Source: Verrucomicrobiota bacterium
GTDB taxonomy: Bacteria; Verrucomicrobiota; Verrucomicrobiia; Verrucomicrobiales; Verrucomicrobiaceae
Reading direction: 5' to 3'
DNA: 64,000 nucleotides
NCBI GenBank assembly: GCA_025360015.1
Contig: JANYCZ010000001.1
Span: 118,800-182,799, forward strand
The notes below the pieces were generated by a model, which was not told where the DNA came from, ran no database searches, and saw only the letters and a list, made by a program, of their open reading frames with translations. Within the stretch, counting starts at the first letter, position 1. Each line of letters opens with the position of its first letter. Shown one piece after another: positions 42,431-52,900 of the stretch. Position numbers and translations under genes: made by a program.

Positions 42431-45274
42431 ATGATCCGTCGCGCTCTCATTTTCGCCTGCCTGTTCGCCGCCACCCATGCTGCGGACATGACGCATTTTG
42501 AGCAGCGCATCCGCCCGCTGCTCCTCGCCAACTGCATCGACTGCCACGGCCCCGACAAGCAGAAGGGCGGCCTGCGCCTCGACTCCCGTGCCGGATGGCA
42601 GACCGGGGGCGACTCCGGTCCCGCGCTGGTCCCCGGCAAGCTGGCCGAGAGCAAGCTCTGGCAGGCCGTGACCTACACGGACCGCGATCTCAAAATGCCG
42701 CCCAAGCGCAAGCTGAAGGACAGCGAAGTCGCCGACCTCAAGCTGTGGATCGAATCCGGCGCGCCCGATCCGCGCGATGAAGTCGCCAGCACCGGCGGCA
42801 AAACCAAAGCCGCACGTGCGGACGCCAGCTTCTGGTCCTTCCAGCCGCCCAAAGCCACGCGGCCACCCGCCGTGAAAAACACCGCATGGCCTGCGAATGA
42901 CATCGACCGCTTCATCCTCGCGAAGCTGGAGGAGAACAAGCTGACGCCCGCGCCCGATGCCAGCGCTGCCGTCTTGCAGCGTCGGCTCGCCTTTGACCTC
43001 ACTGGCTTGCCCCCCGACCTGACCCAGCCGACACCACTGACGCTGGCGGCGTATGAGAAGCGAGTGGACGAACTCCTGGCCTCCAGCGCCTTCGCCGAGC
43101 GCTTTGCCTCGCATTGGCTCGACATCACCCGCTTTGCGGAGTCCTCCGGCGGCGGCCGCTCGCTGCCTTTCAAAGACGCGTGGCGTTTCCGTGATTACGT
43201 CATCGAATCCATCCGCGACAACGTGCCGCTGGACCGCATGATCACCGAGCATCTGGCGGGTGATCTCCTCCCTGCCACTGACTCCGCCGCACGCCGCCGT
43301 CAGGTCACTGCCACTGGCTTCCTCGCGCTGGGTCCCACGAACTACGAGGAGCAGGACAAAGGCATGCTGCGCATGGACATCGTGGATGAACAGCTCGACA
43401 CCCTTGGCCGCGCCTTCCTTGGCCTCACCATCGGCTGCGCCCGCTGTCACGATCACAAGTTTGATCCCATCTCCGCGCGCGACTACTACGCTCTCGCGGG
43501 CATCCTGCGCAGCACCAAGACGCTCAAAAATTACACCGACAACGTCGCGCACTGGATCGACACACCGCTGCCTCTCGACGGTGCTGCCGAGACCGCATTG
43601 CAAAAGCACGAGAAGAAGGCCAATGCGCTCAAAGATCAAATCGCCAAGCTCAAAGACAGCCTGCGTGATGCCGGCAGCGCCGATCTGCGCACCCGCAAAA
43701 ACATCGAGCTCAAAGATCTCCCCGGCATCGTCGTCGATGACAGCGCCGCGCAGAAAGTCGGCGTGTGGAAGCAGTCCACCAGCTACGCGCCGTATATTGG
43801 CACCGGTTACCTCAGCGACAACAACGACGGCAAAGGCGAAAAGACCGTTACGTTCACACCGAAGATTCCGAAGACCGGCCGCTACGAAGTGCGCATCGCG
43901 TTTAATGCCGGACCCAACCGCGCCGAGAGCGCCACCGTGACCATCTTGCATGCCGACGGCGAAGAACTCAAAGGCGTCAAGATGGTCACCGACAGCCTCA
44001 TCGGTCTGCAGTTTGCCTCCTTGGGAACCTACCGCTTTGAGGCGAATGGCCAGGGCTTCGTCCTCATCTCCAACGCGAACTCCCAAGGCTACGTCACGGT
44101 GGATGCCGTGCAGTTCCTCCCGGCGGACGAGGCCCTTGCCGGGCCGGTGATCCGCAAGGAATCGCCCGTCGCCGTCAGGCTCCAGCGCCAGCTCGCCGCA
44201 CTGGAGAAAGAACTCAAGGCCCTGCAAAAGGACCAGCCCGACCGCCCCGAGGCCATGTCCGTGGCGGATGACAGCGTGCCCGAAGATGCCAAGATTCATA
44301 TCCGTGGCAGCACGCGCAATCTGGGTGCCAGCGTGCCGCGTGGCTTCATTCAGGCCGCCCTTCACGGCGCGGCCCCTGGCATTCCCGCCGAAGCCAGCGG
44401 CCGCCTGCAACTGGCGCAGTGGATCACCTCCGGCGAAAATCCACTCACTGCGCGCATCATGGTCAATCGCGTCTGGCACTGGCTTTATGGCGCGGGCATC
44501 GTCCGCACCACGGACAACTTCGGCTCCACCGGTGAGCCGCCAAGCCATCCCGAGCTGCTTGATCATCTCGCGCTCAAGTTCATCGAAGACGGCTGGAGCC
44601 TGAAGCACTTGGTCAAACAGCTGGTAATGAGCCGCACCTACCGTATGGCCTCCACCAGTGGGGCGTCCGCTGCACAGCATGCGCTGGACCCTGACAACCG
44701 CCTGCTCAGCCACATGAACCGCAAGCGCCTCGATGCCGAGTGCCTGCGCGATGCCATGCTCTCCGCCGCAGGCACGTTGGACCGCAGCTTTGGCGGCCCC
44801 GGTGTCAGCGATGTCAAAGCGGTGGATGCCAACGATCAGAAGATTCAGAACATCGAATACGGCTACCAGTTCCTCGACACCCGCCGCAGCCTCTACACCG
44901 CCGCTTTCCGCAACGTGCGCCACCCGCTGTTTGAAGTCTTCGATTTTGCCGATATCAACCAGCCCATCGCCCAGCGCACCACCAGCACCGTCGCCACGCA
45001 GGCGCTCTTCCTGATGAACTCCCCCAAGGTCATCGAGCAGGCCCGCAGCGCCGCCGACCTCGTGCTCAAGTCTTCTCCCGACACCGGCAAGCGCATCGCC
45101 ACCGCCTTCCAAAACTCTTTGCAGCGCAGCTCCACTCAGAAGGAACAGGCCCAGGTCCGCGACTTCCTCGAATCCAGCCTCTCCGGCAACGCCACCCCCG
45201 AAGACCTCCGGGATCTCTGGGCCCGCTTCATCCAGACGCTCTGGTCCACGCCGGAGTTTCGGTTTTTGGATTGA
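42431..45274 (+). CDS. PSD1 cytochrome protein (DUF1549/DUF1553) with a golvesin-like insertion
   Basis: A 947-aa exported protein from the ATG at 42431 (signal peptide MIRRALIFACLFAATHA). Order: N-terminal haem-binding domain with CIDCHGPDKQKGG near 37, DUF1549 (about 130-370) with CARCHDHKFDP, a charged helical linker, a golvesin C-terminal-like beta sandwich (about 430-565; KTGRYEVRIAF, GYVTVDAVQF), then DUF1553 (about 650-940; ARIMVNRVWHWLYGAGIV). PSD1 proteins are abundant in this phylum and linked to polysaccharide use. The usual DUF1501 partner gene is missing next to it. Confidence 0.93.
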   Translation: MIRRALIFACLFAATHAADMTHFEQRIRPLLLANCIDCHGPDKQKGGLRLDSRAGWQTGGDSGPALVPGKLAESKLWQAVTYTDRDLKMPPKRKLKDSEVADLKLWIESGAPDPRDEVASTGGKTKAARADASFWSFQPPKATRPPAVKNTAWPANDIDRFILAKLEENKLTPAPDASAAVLQRRLAFDLTGLPPDLTQPTPLTLAAYEKRVDELLASSAFAERFASHWLDITRFAESSGGGRSLPFKDAWRFRDYVIESIRDNVPLDRMITEHLAGDLLPATDSAARRRQVTATGFLALGPTNYEEQDKGMLRMDIVDEQLDTLGRAFLGLTIGCARCHDHKFDPISARDYYALAGILRSTKTLKNYTDNVAHWIDTPLPLDGAAETALQKHEKKANALKDQIAKLKDSLRDAGSADLRTRKNIELKDLPGIVVDDSAAQKVGVWKQSTSYAPYIGTGYLSDNNDGKGEKTVTFTPKIPKTGRYEVRIAFNAGPNRAESATVTILHADGEELKGVKMVTDSLIGLQFASLGTYRFEANGQGFVLISNANSQGYVTVDAVQFLPADEALAGPVIRKESPVAVRLQRQLAALEKELKALQKDQPDRPEAMSVADDSVPEDAKIHIRGSTRNLGASVPRGFIQAALHGAAPGIPAEASGRLQLAQWITSGENPLTARIMVNRVWHWLYGAGIVRTTDNFGSTGEPPSHPELLDHLALKFIEDGWSLKHLVKQLVMSRTYRMASTSGASAAQHALDPDNRLLSHMNRKRLDAECLRDAMLSAAGTLDRSFGGPGVSDVKAVDANDQKIQNIEYGYQFLDTRRSLYTAAFRNVRHPLFEVFDFADINQPIAQRTTSTVATQALFLMNSPKVIEQARSAADLVLKSSPDTGKRIATAFQNSLQRSSTQKEQAQVRDFLESSLSGNATPEDLRDLWARFIQTLWSTPEFRFLD

Positions 45275-45303
45275 TACGATGGACGCTCAAGTCCGGCGGT
45301 AAA

Positions 45304-45987
45304 CTAAATCAGATGTGGAAACCGGCACGGCCCGGGCTCCTCCTCTTCCACCTCGACGCGCGTCTTTACCCACAGCTTCAGCGTGCCATCGTAAGCCGTC
45401 TTCACACAGGCATAGCACTCGGGCACTTCAGCGCAGCTGCCATAGTAGGTCACCACACGAGTCCCCAGCGGCTTTCGCTCCAGCTGCGTCTGCACGTGCA
45501 GCGTGTAGTCGTCATAGAGCTGCGGCTCCATCTCTACCTCATGGTCGATCTGCAGCATGGGCAGGATGTTTTCCTCAAAGGGATTAAACAGATAGAAGGC
45601 ATCGAACGCATCAAACGACACAGCCGTGATGTTGCCGTGTACAATCTCCACCCGCGCGATGCGGTGACGCGCCAGCATCTCACGCGCTGCCTTCACCAGC
45701 CTGCCGCGCTGCTCCACCCCGGTGAAGTGACCCAGCGTCGTAGTGGCGCCGATCGCGCAGAATTTTCCAGGACCGCAGCCAATGTCCAGCACCCGCATGC
45801 CTGGCTTCTCGATCAGCCACCCCGCCGCCATCTGGCACACATCAATGGGTGTCCAGTGACAGGCAGACTGTTCGCAAACATCCACCGGATAGTCCCGGTC
45901 AAATTCGAAATCCCTGAAAGCGGTCAGAAATTCGCTGTCGGATTCAATGCGCGGGCTGGCGCTGTGAGAATAGAGTCGAGTGGGCAT
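45304..45987 (-). CDS. Class I SAM-dependent methyltransferase
   Basis: A 227-aa protein. Motif I is RVLDIGCGPGKFCAIGA near 65, then FTGVEQRGRLVKAA, then FYLFNPFEENI. The NPF segment and acidic tail recall small-molecule or protein N-methyltransferases, but no target can be named. It is convergent with the PSD1 gene (29 bp between the stops) and next to cinA. Confidence 0.87.
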   Translation of the reverse strand: MPTRLYSHSASPRIESDSEFLTAFRDFEFDRDYPVDVCEQSACHWTPIDVCQMAAGWLIEKPGMRVLDIGCGPGKFCAIGATTTLGHFTGVEQRGRLVKAAREMLARHRIARVEIVHGNITAVSFDAFDAFYLFNPFEENILPMLQIDHEVEMEPQLYDDYTLHVQTQLERKPLGTRVVTYYGSCAEVPECYACVKTAYDGTLKLWVKTRVEVEEEEPGPCRFPHLI

Positions 45988-46002
45988 GCTGTCGTCGTTC
46001 CC

Positions 46003-47253
46003 TCATCGCAGCGGAATGCCCAGCATGCGGCGGCGCAGCATGTCCAGGGCCGCCTGCGAGGTCAGCAGTTTGAAGCGATCGCGTGCGCCGGGTGAAAAAC
46101 GCTTCTGCGCCCAGGTCTCCGCATTCTTCGACGCCAGGGCGATCCACACCGTTCCCACCGGTTTTTCCGACGTGCCACCCGTCGGTCCGGCGATGCCGGT
46201 GACGGCCAGCGCGTGATCGGCCCCGCTGTTCCTGAGAGCACCTTCCGCCATCGCGCGCGCGACTTCCTCGCTCACCGCTCCGTGCGTTTCGATCAACTCC
46301 ATCGGTACGCCGAGGTGCTGCTGCTTCGCTTCATTCGCATACGTCACCCAGCCGTGACCAAACACGCGCGAGGCACCGCTCACATCCGTGATGCGATTCG
46401 CAATCGTGCCGCCAGTGCAGGACTCCGCCGTGGCCAGCCATTCGCCGCGCTCGATGAGCCGCTGCACAATCACTTCTTCAATGATGCGGCGGTCCTCCGA
46501 AACAATGCAGTCGCCCAGCGCCGCACGCACAATGACTGCCGCTTCCTCCACCGCTGCCTGCGTACCCGCAAGACGCACATCCACATCGGCATTGCGAATG
46601 CAGTAGCCGAGGTCGAGTCCTGGGATGGCCTCCAGTTGTTTTTCCACCGCTTCGACGATGTCTGACTCACCCACGCCGGTGACTTTGAGGTAGAGCACCC
46701 GGCGTGAATCACCATCCGGCAGCCATTGGCGCAGGCGGGTTTCCACTTCGCTCTCGACCATGGGTTTCAGTTCGCGGGGCGGCCCCGGCAGCAGGAAAAT
46801 ATGCGCGTTCCAGCCCAGCGCCGCGCTAAGCTCTGCGGGGAAATACAATCCTGGCGCCGTGCCAAAAAGATTCGGCATCACCACCGCACCACGCGGCACC
46901 ATGGCCTGGCGTTGCGTGGCCGCGCTGACGGGCTTGCCGCGCTTGGCGAAGTATTCGTTCAAGTGCTCCATCACCCCGGCATTCAGTTCCAGATCAAGGT
47001 TCAGCAAAGCAGCGGTCGATTCACGTGTGAGGTCGTCATTCGTCGGCCCCAGCCCACCAGACACCAGCACCACATCCGCCCGCTGCGCTGCTTCAGCGAT
47101 GGCCGTGCGGATCACCGCGCCATCCGGCACAATCGTCTGCCGCGCCACCTGAATGCCCAGCGCCGACAGCCGCTGACCGATCCAGGCCGCGTTGGTGTTG
47201 ATGGTGTCTCCCAGAAGGAGTTCAGTGCCGGTGTTGACGAGTTCGACGTTCAT
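46003..47253 (-). CDS. cinA: CinA-family protein (competence/damage-inducible; NMN amidohydrolase)
   Basis: A 416-aa protein with both CinA parts. The N-terminal MoCF-like domain (1-170; VELVNTGTELLLGDTINTNA, VLVSGGLGPTNDD) and the C-terminal amidohydrolase domain (about 255-416; ATAESCTGGTIANRI, VTGIAGPTGGTSEKPVGTVW) are clear. The C-terminal part deamidates nicotinamide mononucleotide. It is of standard length with no visible damage. Confidence 0.95.
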   Translation of the reverse strand: MNVELVNTGTELLLGDTINTNAAWIGQRLSALGIQVARQTIVPDGAVIRTAIAEAAQRADVVLVSGGLGPTNDDLTRESTAALLNLDLELNAGVMEHLNEYFAKRGKPVSAATQRQAMVPRGAVVMPNLFGTAPGLYFPAELSAALGWNAHIFLLPGPPRELKPMVESEVETRLRQWLPDGDSRRVLYLKVTGVGESDIVEAVEKQLEAIPGLDLGYCIRNADVDVRLAGTQAAVEEAAVIVRAALGDCIVSEDRRIIEEVIVQRLIERGEWLATAESCTGGTIANRITDVSGASRVFGHGWVTYANEAKQQHLGVPMELIETHGAVSEEVARAMAEGALRNSGADHALAVTGIAGPTGGTSEKPVGTVWIALASKNAETWAQKRFSPGARDRFKLLTSQAALDMLRRRMLGIPLR

Positions 47254-47318
47254 GCCCCTGTCCTTACGCGCAGCGAACCCCTGTGATCAACGCTTCTTTC
47301 GCCCCAGTCCGGCAGTCC

Positions 47319-47473
47319 GTACTGGGAGCGGCAGTTTTAACGGGCTCTGGGTATGGCTTCGCCATGAGAGCAAGCGCCGCATTTCCAGACAACTTCATGC
47401 CATGCCGATGTGGCAGGGACAACCGCCCGGAGCCGATGAAACATCAGCGCTCCCAGCAATGAATGGCTCCCAG
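47319..47473. repeat. Inverted-repeat element with CTGGGAGCG ends
   Basis: CTGGGAGCG at 47322-47330 is repeated in reverse as CGCTCCCAG at 47448-47456, with a further GGCTCCCAG ending at 47473. A central hairpin (ATGGCTTCGCCAT) lies near 47353. The element of about 150 bp sits in the cinA-AAA gap. Confidence 0.5.
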
Positions 47474-47500
47474 AACGGCGTGCGCGCCCGGGGGGTGCTT

Positions 47501-48154
47501 CTAGCGCTTTCTCAGGACAGGCGTGGCCTTCCTCATGGGCTTCTTTTTCTGCGTGAGCGTCGTCACGATGTCATCCAACACGGCCAGGCCAAAGGCGATC
47601 TTCTTGAAGAAGGAGACGTTGTTGGGCACCAGGATGAAGTGGGGGTGCTGGGACCACAGGGTGCGCAGTTTGTGGTCCAGCTGCACCGCCTGCTCCAGGG
47701 ATTCATTGCGCACGGGGTTGTTGCCTTCGATGTTCATGTGGCCCATGGCCGCGCTCTCAAAGAAGATCACCGCATCGTAGCGTGCCAGCTCACGCTCCAG
47801 CGTGCTGCCGATGTCTTCAAAAAACGCCTCGCTGCCACCTGGCCAGTAGGCCGCGCCATCCACGGTACCGCGGTCGCACAGCAGGATCTGATCAGGATGC
47901 ACGGCCATGACCGCCTCCTCCAGATGGATCTGCACATGGTAGATGGCCCTTTGCACCGCATGCACGGCCTCCGGCACCGCGATGCGAGGGAAGCCGCCGC
48001 TGAACATCATCGTGGCCGCCTCCGCCACCAGCACCACGCGGTCTCCCATCTCCCGGCGAAAGAGATCTCCCGCCGTTGTCTTGCCTCCGCCAGGGCCTCC
48101 CGTCAAAACGATGCGGAAGGGGCCTGGGGCTGGAGCTTTGGATTTGCGGGGCAT
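47501..48154 (-). CDS. AAA_28-type ATP/GTP-binding protein
   Basis: A 217-aa protein from the ATG at 48154 (MPRKSKAPAPGPFRIVLTGG). Walker A is GGPGGGKTT near 20-28 and a Walker B-like ILLCDRGTVDG is near 95. The pattern of a small P-loop domain followed by the DRG motif is that of AAA_28, the group that includes NadR-type kinases. A function cannot be named. It is close to cinA but points the same way only by strand. Confidence 0.78.
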   Translation of the reverse strand: MPRKSKAPAPGPFRIVLTGGPGGGKTTAGDLFRREMGDRVVLVAEAATMMFSGGFPRIAVPEAVHAVQRAIYHVQIHLEEAVMAVHPDQILLCDRGTVDGAAYWPGGSEAFFEDIGSTLERELARYDAVIFFESAAMGHMNIEGNNPVRNESLEQAVQLDHKLRTLWSQHPHFILVPNNVSFFKKIAFGLAVLDDIVTTLTQKKKPMRKATPVLRKR

Positions 48155-48534
48155 GCAGACACTGTGGCCGTGGCTGCGGCCCGGCGTCAAGCCTGCGTGC
48201 TCGCCGCAAAGCATAGAGAAGCACTGATTTTGCGCCGCAGTTAGGGACGCCGCAGATCTATCAGAACCAGCCTCTGCGGTGTAACAGTCATTGCAGACAC
48301 AGCGGAGTGAACGCGCAGGTTTTCTCTGCGTGCGCTGCCTCTTGGCCACTCTGCGGCAGGATCGAACGTCGCACCCATCCGCGATGCAAATGAAGCAGCG
48401 TGCCGTGAAAACGGTCCCCCCTCCTACGCCATCACAATCATACCGCTGGCGAGATAATTCGTATGCGCACAAAAATATCGCGACATGCCTCAAAGCGAGT
48501 AGCAGCAAAACACAGTCGAGTGCATCATCTTCCC
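48155..48534. other. Intergenic region of 380 bp between the AAA gene and the aminotransferase
   Basis: No gene is supported. It has several short inverted words of the GCCGCAGA/TCTGCGGC type (for example near 48250 and 48349), which look like another small repeat family. The A/T-richer end near 48440-48500 probably holds the aminotransferase promoter. Confidence 0.5.
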
Positions 48535-49908
48535 ATGGGCAAAGAATTCAGCATCACACCACAGATCGTCCCGCACGTCGAAACCAAGCATCGCCGCATC
48601 TGCACGCCATTGCCGCATCCGGACTCCATCCCGACTTTGGAGAAGCTGCGCCACTTCGAGCCGCAGTCCATGCGCGGCATGCCGCCCATCGTGTGGGACA
48701 AGGCCCTGGACATCCACATCTTCGACAAGTACGGCAACAAGTGGCTCGACTGGAGCAGCGGCGTGCTGGTGACGAATGCGGGCCACGCCGCGCCGGAAAT
48801 CTGCAAGGCCATGATCGACCAGATCAACAGCGGGCTCATTCACAACTATGTCTTCCCCAGTGAGGAGCGCGCGGAGGCCGTCGAACTCATCGCCTCCATC
48901 TCCCCAGACGGTTTGAAGAAAATCTTTCTGCTCAGCACCGGCAGCGAGGCCACCGAGTGCGCCATCAAACTGAGCCGTACCCATGGCATCAAGGTCGGCG
49001 GCAAAGAAAAGATCGGCATCGTCGGTTTCGTCCGTGGCTTCCATGGGCGCACGCTCGCCAGCCAGCAGGCCGGTGGCATGGCAGGGCAGAAGGCGTGGAT
49101 CGTGAACGAAGATCCGGCCATTCTGAATGCGCCCTTTCCAGACGGCTACTGGACGGAGGACACCAGCTTTGAGAGCTTCCTCAAAACCATCTCTGACAAA
49201 GGGCTCACAGGCGCGCACATCGCAGGCGTCATCATCGAGAGCTATCAGGGCGTCGGCCCCGACTTCGCCCCAGTCGAGTACATTCAAAAACTCCGCGCCT
49301 GGTGCGATGAGCACAACGTCGTGCTCACCTTTGACGAAGTGCAGGCGGGCTTTGGCCGCACCGGCAAGTTCTGGGCCTTTGAGCACTACGGCATCACGCC
49401 AGACATCATCTGCTGCGGCAAAGGCATCAGCAGCGGCATGCCCTTGTCCGCCGTGATCGGCCGCGAGGCCATCATGGACCAGTTCCCACCGGGCTCCATG
49501 ACCAGCACGCACACCGGCAATCCCGTGTGCTGCGCCGCCGCTGTGGCGAACATCAAAAAGCTGCTCGACGAAGACCTCACCGGCAACGCCGCCCGCCTCG
49601 GCCCCATCCTGCTGGAGCGCTGCAAGGCCATCCAAAAGCGCCACCCGCAAGTCGTCGGCCACGTCACCTGCGCCGGACTCGTCGCCGGCATGCAGATCAT
49701 GGTGCCCGGCAAGAAGGAGCCGAACCACGATCTCGCCCACCGCATCATCGAGCTCTGCTACCAGCGTGGCCTGCTCCTCTTCGCCCCCGTCGGCGCCTGG
49801 GGCCAGACCGTCAAAATCTGCCCACCCCTCACCACCACCGAAGAAGCCCTGCTCGAAGCCTGCGACGTCCTCGACGGTGCCGTGGATGACGCCGTGGCTG
49901 GGAAGTGA
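48535..49908 (+). CDS. Class III PLP-dependent aminotransferase
   Basis: A 457-aa protein from the ATG at 48535 (MGKEFSITPQIVPHV). A second ATG at 48463 would add 24 less likely residues. PLP motifs: LSTGSEATECAIKLSR, GFHGRTLASQQAGG, LTFDEVQAGFGRTG and CCGKGISSGMPLSAVIG with the Schiff-base lysine. It matches the 4-aminobutyrate/ornithine-type aminotransferase group. The amino donor is not clear. A small hairpin, GTGAGGC-ACG-GCCTCAC (49905-49921), overlaps its stop and that of the convergent gene. Confidence 0.93.
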   Translation: MGKEFSITPQIVPHVETKHRRICTPLPHPDSIPTLEKLRHFEPQSMRGMPPIVWDKALDIHIFDKYGNKWLDWSSGVLVTNAGHAAPEICKAMIDQINSGLIHNYVFPSEERAEAVELIASISPDGLKKIFLLSTGSEATECAIKLSRTHGIKVGGKEKIGIVGFVRGFHGRTLASQQAGGMAGQKAWIVNEDPAILNAPFPDGYWTEDTSFESFLKTISDKGLTGAHIAGVIIESYQGVGPDFAPVEYIQKLRAWCDEHNVVLTFDEVQAGFGRTGKFWAFEHYGITPDIICCGKGISSGMPLSAVIGREAIMDQFPPGSMTSTHTGNPVCCAAAVANIKKLLDEDLTGNAARLGPILLERCKAIQKRHPQVVGHVTCAGLVAGMQIMVPGKKEPNHDLAHRIIELCYQRGLLLFAPVGAWGQTVKICPPLTTTEEALLEACDVLDGAVDDAVAGK

Positions 49909-49921
49909 GGCACGGCCTCAC
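49905..49921. terminator. Short hairpin over two convergent stop codons
   Basis: GTGAGGC, loop ACG, then GCCTCAC. It contains the TGA of the aminotransferase and the reverse stop of the RCC1 protein. There is no T tract, so it is at best a weak bidirectional terminator. Confidence 0.4.
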
Positions 49922-52900
49922 GGCGGCGCGGTGACGGAGAGGCGCACGAACATGGTGGCCGCTCCGTTCATGGGGACGTAGGCTTTGATCTGCTGGGTCG
50001 TGGTATCATCGCTCAGAATGACCTGAGTCACGCCGATGCTGCTCCAGGTCGCTGGCAGGGTGCTGCTCCATTGCACCTGGTAGCTGGTGCCTGCATTCGC
50101 CGCAGAGCTGCTGCGGGAGTAGGTGTATTCGAAATTCGCGCCGTTCACCGCGCCGTTCACAGGCAGCACGCTGGCTGAAGTGGGATTGAGATTGAGCGCA
50201 AATTCCAGCAGATTGGGGATGCCGTCGCCGTCATAGTCGGCGGTGTCCGCCATGAGACCCGTGGTCGTCGTGGTACCGAATGATTGCTGCCGCCAGTTTT
50301 GTAACTGGCTCAGGGTGGTGAAGGTGAGATCGCTGCCGCTGTAGCTGCCGCCATTGGCGCGGAAGTGGTAGGTGGTGCTGGGGGTTAGGCTGGTTAATGA
50401 CGTGCTTATGGCCGTGGAGCCTGTACCGGTGATGGAGGTGGGCGTGCCTGCAAGATTGATGCCGTAAGAAGTGTCCAGGCCGTAGTCAAACGAGACCATG
50501 GAACTGCCCCCATTGGCGTTCACAGTGCCGTTTAGGACCGCCGTGGTGGCACCGACAGAGGTCACGGCGAGTGTGGTGACGGTGGGGATCGGGCTGGATA
50601 CCAGCCCAAGACAGCCATTGGCGTTCGAACTGGTAGTTGCTAGGACGAAGCTCTCAGCCGAAGCCAGCGCACTGGTGTCCACTGCTACCGGGATGCTGCT
50701 GATGCTGCTAACAGTGCTATTCCCCAACTCGCCCGCTCCGTTGTCGCCCCAGCTAACCAGCGTGCCATCGGAGCATTGCACCATGCTGTGGTAATATCCG
50801 GCCATCAATCTGACGATGGTTTTACCAGCCAGTGGTGTTCCGTCCGTAGTCACAGCGACTGGCACACTGCTGTTGGTCGTCATATTGTTGCCAAGCTGAC
50901 CATAAGCATTGTTGCCCCAGGCGGCGATGGTGCCATCTGAACACAAGGCAAGACAGTGAGAAGCTCCCGCTGCAACAGCCGTGACGGTTTTGCCAGCCAA
51001 CACTACGCTGGTATTTACCGCGACCGGCACACTGCTGTAGGGTGGGGTGGAGTTTCCAAGCTGACCGAATTGATTATAACCCCAGGTCACCACGGTGCCG
51101 TCTGAGCAGAGTGCGATGTTGTGATACTGACCGGCGGCGATTGAAACCACGGTTTTTCCGGCGAGCGGGGTGCCCGTTATTGTCACGAGCACCGGAGTGT
51201 AGTTGCGGTTAATGTCGGTCGTGTTGTTGCCCAACTGGCCGTTGGAGTTGAGGCCCCAGGCTGCAAGAGTCCCATCATCACAAAGCACCAAATTATGACC
51301 GTATCCTGCAGCAATAGCGACCACGGATTTACTCGCCAGCGGCGTGCCTGAAGTCACCACTGGCACTGGCACTGTAGCATTATTGGGGAAAGCACTGTTG
51401 CCCAACTGTCCGTTGAAGTTGAGGCCCCAACTCGCCATGCTGCCATCTGAGCATAAAACCAGGCTGTGGTAGTAACCAGAGGAGACTGCCACGACAACCT
51501 TTCCGACCAGGGGCCCTCCCGCCGTCGCCAATACCCCTGGGGTGCTAGTGGCTGTCGTCGTGTTGTTGCCCAACTCACCGTCACCGTTGTAGCCCCAACT
51601 GGCAAGCGTGCCGTCTGAAAACAACGCAAGGCTGAAACGGTTGCCCGCTGAGAGTGCCAGCACCGTATGGTTTGCTAGCGGCGTTCCTGTGGCAGGAACT
51701 GCCATTGGGATGCTGCTGGTGGAATAGTCCCCCCAAGCAACAAGTCGAGTGCCTGCCCAGTTGAGTACAAGGTCATTGCCTGTGCCGCCGTAGTAGCTGG
51801 CTACAAAATGATAAGTGATACCATTGTAAGTCAGATTCACGACATCGCCGTGCGCCAGATTGCTGTATTTTCCTTGGATGAACCCCAGGCCGGTATTGTT
51901 CACCACCGTTAGGGATGTGCCGGGTGTCGGCGTGTAATTGAGCGTGAAGTTGACCGTGTCTCCTGTGGCTACCATGCCATTAGAAACAAGTGGTATGTCA
52001 GTGGCGGATGAAAAAACAGCGTTCAGCGTGCTAGGGGCGTCACGCGTGATGATGAGGGTATAAGTGACCGTTGAGATGTTGTCAGACGCAGTGACGACGA
52101 TGTTGATCGTGGTGTCTCCATAGCCGAGCGGTAAGGGGCTGCTGGAACTGCCGGAAACGACGGGTGTGCCGTTGACGGCCACCGTGGCATTGCTGTCGGA
52201 GGTGGTTGGCGTCACGACTACGCTGCTGACTGCGGCACCCACTGCGCCACGGTAGCTGTAAATGGAAGGACTGAAAGAAGGAGAGAAAGAGCCTGTGCTC
52301 GCAGTAAGACCTGCGAGATTTCCGTTCAAGGTGGTGAAGGTCATATCGGCACCGCCGGTGGAGGTGGAACTGCTCGCGCCTACCATCTGGTAGTGGTAGG
52401 TCGTATTTGGCAGGAGCCCCGTAAGGGTCGCGCTCACGGCGGTGGGACTGCTACCCGTGACCGATGCGGGAGTGCCCGGCATATTCATGCCATAAGAGCT
52501 ATCTAGCCCATAATTGAAGGACGGGGCGCTGGCTCCCTCATTAGCGTTTACGGTGCCGTTGACGACTGCCGTCGTGGTGCCGACTGTGGTGGGCGCGAGC
52601 GTGCTGACAATCGGGAAGGGGGTGGCCGCAAGCCCGAGGCTATGCTGGGCATGCTGACCGCTGGCCACCTGAATGAATTTTTCACCCGAAGTTAGCAATC
52701 CGGTGATCGTTGCTACGGGGCTGCTGCTGTTTGTGGTGCTACCGTTACCGAGTTCGCCAAGGGCGTTAAAGCCCCAGGCAACTGGTGTGCCGTCTGTACA
52801 ATTCGCCAGAGAATGCATGCTGCCGGCCGCTACCGAAGTGACGGTTTTGCCGGCCAGTATTCCGCTGGTGGTTACAGCGACCGGAACACTGCTATTGGCC

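Noticed and set aside
42398..45112. A 904-codon open frame on the minus strand
   Set aside because: It is the antisense shadow of the PSD1 gene in GC-rich DNA; its translation is rich in G, A, V, D and R with no known domain.
48155..48508. N-terminal extension of the AAA_28 protein
   Set aside because: The extension is Cys- and Arg-rich and has no likeness to a domain; the ATG at 48154 starts a normal P-loop protein.
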